In this document: positions 13,551 to 15,576 of the stretch, piece by piece
Position numbering within the stretch: the stretch's first letter is position 1
How the letters are laid out: each line of letters opens with the position of its first letter
NCBI GenBank assembly: GCA_937983085.1
Contig: CALJKZ010000382.1
Coordinates: forward strand, 1 to 15,576
Length of the DNA: 15,576 nt
DNA from: an uncultured Gemmatimonadales bacterium
GTDB lineage: Bacteria; Gemmatimonadota; Gemmatimonadetes; Longimicrobiales; Gaopeijiaceae
Reading direction: 5' to 3'
Notes under the pieces: generated by a model
Databases searched by the model: none
The model's input: the letters and a program-made list of their open reading frames with translations, nothing else
Told to the model about the DNA's origin: nothing
Position numbers and translations under genes: made by a program

Positions 13551-14452
13551 GCGATGCGTTCTTCGCCGGCGTACACGTTGAAGCCGCCGTCCCGGGCGAA
13601 GCCCACGAGGGTCTGCCGGAACGTTCGCGCCAGATCCACCGCGAGACTCGACGGGGCCCCCACGGCCACGAGTGCCGGAATCCCCGCCGCTACCGCCTTC
13701 TGGACGAGCTCGAAGGACGCGCGTCCGCTCACCACCAGGACGGCGTCCGAGGCGGGCAGCTTCCCGTCGAGGAAGAGTCGACCCACCGCCTTGTCCACGG
13801 CGTTGTGGCGCCCCACGTCCTCCATGACCACGCGGGCGTCACCGGTGGCGGAGAAAACGCCGGCGGCATGCAGCCCGCCGGTGCGCGCGAAGACCGATTG
13901 GCGGCGGCGGAGCACGTCGGGCAGCTCGGCTACGACGGCGGCGTCGAGGCTGGGGCCGGCCTCGAGAGGGGTGCACCCGATGGCCGCCACCGCCTCCAAG
14001 GAGGCCTTCCCGCAGACGCCGCAGCTCGAGGTGGTGTACACGTTGCGGCGGAGGGCTTCCATGTCGACGGAGAGCCCCGGCCGCAGGCGGACCTCCACCA
14101 CGTTGTACTCTTGCTCCTCGGGCCCGCTGCAGTACGTCAGCTCCACCACGTCCTCGGCGGCGCGCACGATGCCCTCGCCGTGCAGGAAGCCAGCGGCGAG
14201 CTCGAAATCGGCGCCCGGGGTGCGCATGGTCACGGCGAGAGGTTCCACGCGGCGACCCTGGCCGTCGGCCCATGAGAGCCGGATCTCGAAGGGCTCTTCC
14301 ACGGCGAGGCTGTCCTTGTCGGTCTGCCGAGTGACGTCGACGCTCGACTCGTGGGGGGCGGCGGCCTCACTGTCCCGGCCCCCCTTGGCAGCCCCGCCGG
14401 TACGTACCCGTGTGACCCGAGTCCCCTGCGTCGCACCGCGTTGGCCGATCAT
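13547..14452 (-). CDS. fdhD: Formate dehydrogenase accessory sulfurtransferase FdhD
   Basis: The 301-residue protein belongs to the FdhD family, which carries sulfur from a cysteine desulfurase to the molybdenum cofactor of formate dehydrogenases and is needed for their activity. The catalytic pair is Cys144-x-x-Cys147 in YTTSSCGVCGKAS. Other family blocks are EEPFEIRLS (52-60), FELAAGFLHGEGIV (83-96), TGGLHAAGVF (191-200) and EDVGRHNAVDK (211-221). The start was chosen at ATG 14452 because it overlaps the stop of the upstream oxidoreductase gene as ATGA. An in-frame ATG at 14509 would add 19 basic residues inside that gene. The N-terminal 45 residues are low-complexity and longer than in Escherichia coli FdhD. 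It is cytoplasmic. Confidence 0.95.
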   Translation of the reverse strand: MIGQRGATQGTRVTRVRTGGAAKGGRDSEAAAPHESSVDVTRQTDKDSLAVEEPFEIRLSWADGQGRRVEPLAVTMRTPGADFELAAGFLHGEGIVRAAEDVVELTYCSGPEEQEYNVVEVRLRPGLSVDMEALRRNVYTTSSCGVCGKASLEAVAAIGCTPLEAGPSLDAAVVAELPDVLRRRQSVFARTGGLHAAGVFSATGDARVVMEDVGRHNAVDKAVGRLFLDGKLPASDAVLVVSGRASFELVQKAVAAGIPALVAVGAPSSLAVDLARTFRQTLVGFARDGGFNVYAGEERIA

Positions 14453-15576
14453 GGGGCCGCGTGACCGCGCTCCACCCGGACCACGGCGGTGAAGTCGGGG
14501 ATCCCGCACTGGGGCTCGACGACGTCACGGCGGATGAGCGGATTGGCCTCCGGCCAGAAGACCTGGAGGTTGCGCTCCTTCATGTCCGAAGGGCGGCACG
14601 TACCGTGGTAGACCCCGACCTCCGACACCAGCGTCACCGGGTCCCCTTCGGACAGACCGAGCCGCTGGGCATCGGCGGGAGCCATGAAGACGTGGTCCCG
14701 GACGCCCCCGGTGAGGGGGTCCCGCTCGGCCTGGATCATGGAGTTGAACTGTTTGCCCCGCCGGGTACTGAGGTGGAAATGGTCGTCGGGGATGTCCAGC
14801 TCGGGCGGCGCAACCGGATGGAAGTGGGCCTTTCCGTCGGCCAGAGCCGTACGGCCATCGGCGCAGAGCCGAGGCCCCCCCCACTGCACCGCGTCGCCTG
14901 CCGCCTGGAAGGCCTGGATCCCGTCGTAGAAGGGCACGGCGCGCGCGATGTCCTCCCGGATGGCCTGGGCGGTCTCGAAGCCCACCCGCCGCTCCGGCGC
15001 CACGCGATGAGCCAGGTCGACGAAGACCTCCCACTCCGATCGCGCTTCTGCGATGCGCGGACCGGGAATCTCCGGTGAGAAGTAGATGCGGCGCTCCGTC
15101 GCGGTCTCGGTGCCCCCACCCGGCTGTTCGTAGCGGGTGGTCGCCGGGAGAAGGAGCACCGTGTCCTCGGGCTCGACAAACATCTGGTGGGTGAGGACGA
15201 TGTCCTGGTGTACCCGGAAGGGAACGCGCTCGAGGGCCTCGCGGCAGTACGCCGGATCCGGAAGGGTACCCAGGTAGTCCCCACCGATGGCCCACAGGAG
15301 ATCCATCTCCCCCCGGTGAGCGGAGTGGACGGTTTCCACGGCCGACAGCCCCCGCCAGGACGGGACGTCGAAGCCCCAGAGCTCGGACATCTCCCGGGCT
15401 CCCTCCTCCCCTACCGACCGGCCGCCGGGGAAGGACCAGGGTACGGCCCCGACCTCGGCGCCTCCCTGGACGCCGCTGTGGCCACGGATGGGCATGAGCC
15501 CGCACTTCTCCCGCCCCAGGTAGCCCCTCGCCAGCGCCAGGTTGACGATGGCCTGCACGTTGTCGACGACTAAGCG
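14449..15576 (-). CDS. Molybdopterin oxidoreductase, FdhF/YdeP-like alpha subunit (N-terminal half outside window)
   Basis: The frame is open to the window end, so only the C-terminal 375 residues are seen; relatives are about 750-780 residues long. The visible part opens with the block VQAIVNLALARGYLG and then MPIRGHSGVQGGAEVG, characteristic of the YdeP-type formate-dehydrogenase-like alpha family (TIGR01701 type). A middle region has LLWAIGGDYLGTLPD and the PATTRYEQPGGGTETATERR block. The C-terminal molybdopterin dinucleotide-binding domain runs from about PDDHFHLSTRRGKQFNSM through GLSEGDPVTLVSEVG to VVEPQCGIPDFTAVVRVE. The metal ligand and any iron-sulfur motif lie outside the window, so true formate activity cannot be judged. 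The stop overlaps the fdhD start, consistent with maturation by FdhD and MobA. Confidence 0.92.
   Translation of the reverse strand, partial: RLVVDNVQAIVNLALARGYLGREKCGLMPIRGHSGVQGGAEVGAVPWSFPGGRSVGEEGAREMSELWGFDVPSWRGLSAVETVHSAHRGEMDLLWAIGGDYLGTLPDPAYCREALERVPFRVHQDIVLTHQMFVEPEDTVLLLPATTRYEQPGGGTETATERRIYFSPEIPGPRIAEARSEWEVFVDLAHRVAPERRVGFETAQAIREDIARAVPFYDGIQAFQAAGDAVQWGGPRLCADGRTALADGKAHFHPVAPPELDIPDDHFHLSTRRGKQFNSMIQAERDPLTGGVRDHVFMAPADAQRLGLSEGDPVTLVSEVGVYHGTCRPSDMKERNLQVFWPEANPLIRRDVVEPQCGIPDFTAVVRVERGHAAP

Noticed and set aside
12902..14275. A 457-codon open frame on the plus strand
   Set aside because: It is antisense to mobA and fdhD, with an Arg/Pro/Gly-rich product typical of GC-rich shadow frames.

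Overview
This is a GC-rich bacterial window of about 15.6 kb, almost fully coding, with most genes on the minus strand. The style suggests a Gram-negative soil or aquatic lineage such as Gemmatimonadota: Sec signals ending in A-Q, small lipoproteins opening with Cys-Gly-Gly-Gly, and DUF2911 and DUF4097 proteins together. This taxonomic guess is inference from gene content. No rRNA, tRNA, CRISPR array, insertion sequence or phage gene was seen.

Left edge (1-2723): a secreted protein cut by the window start (minus), a hot-dog acyl-CoA thioesterase (minus), then two plus-strand envelope genes. These are a TTG-start lipoprotein with a CsgG/TolB-like domain and a TPR-like tail, and a secreted DUF2911 protein. 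Two hairpins in the short gap 2724-2809 separate them from the convergent operon to the right.

Central block (2810-7052, minus): a five-gene operon transcribed in the order ECF sigma factor, membrane-spanning zinc-finger anti-sigma factor, then three consecutive DUF4097 exported proteins. Genes overlap or lie 2-53 bases apart. The DUF4097 proteins look like beta-solenoids, and each has its own repeated turn signature: Asp-Gly-Asp/Glu, Val-Asn-Gly-Ser and Asp-Thr-Gly-Ser-Gly. The layout suggests an envelope-responsive sigma switch controlling a set of surface or periplasmic scaffold proteins. This is the most unusual part of the window.

Middle right (7174-11680): a cytoplasmic glycerophosphodiester phosphodiesterase (plus), then a minus-strand operon of a cytochrome c lipoprotein, a Tat-exported flavoprotein of the sarcosine oxidase family, and a PAS-containing sensor histidine kinase with no response regulator beside it. 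The flavoprotein keeps the flavin-linking Cys. It appears to have Arg where monomeric sarcosine oxidase has its oxygen-activating Lys, which fits a dehydrogenase passing electrons to the neighbouring cytochrome.

Right edge (11794-15576, minus): four genes joined by 4-base stop/start overlaps: a YdeP/FdhF-type molybdopterin oxidoreductase (cut by the window end), fdhD, mobA, and a multi-pass DUF5009/NagX-like acyltransferase. The first three form a coherent set: the enzyme, sulfur transfer to its cofactor, and GMP addition to molybdopterin. The acyltransferase at the end is not explained by that pathway.
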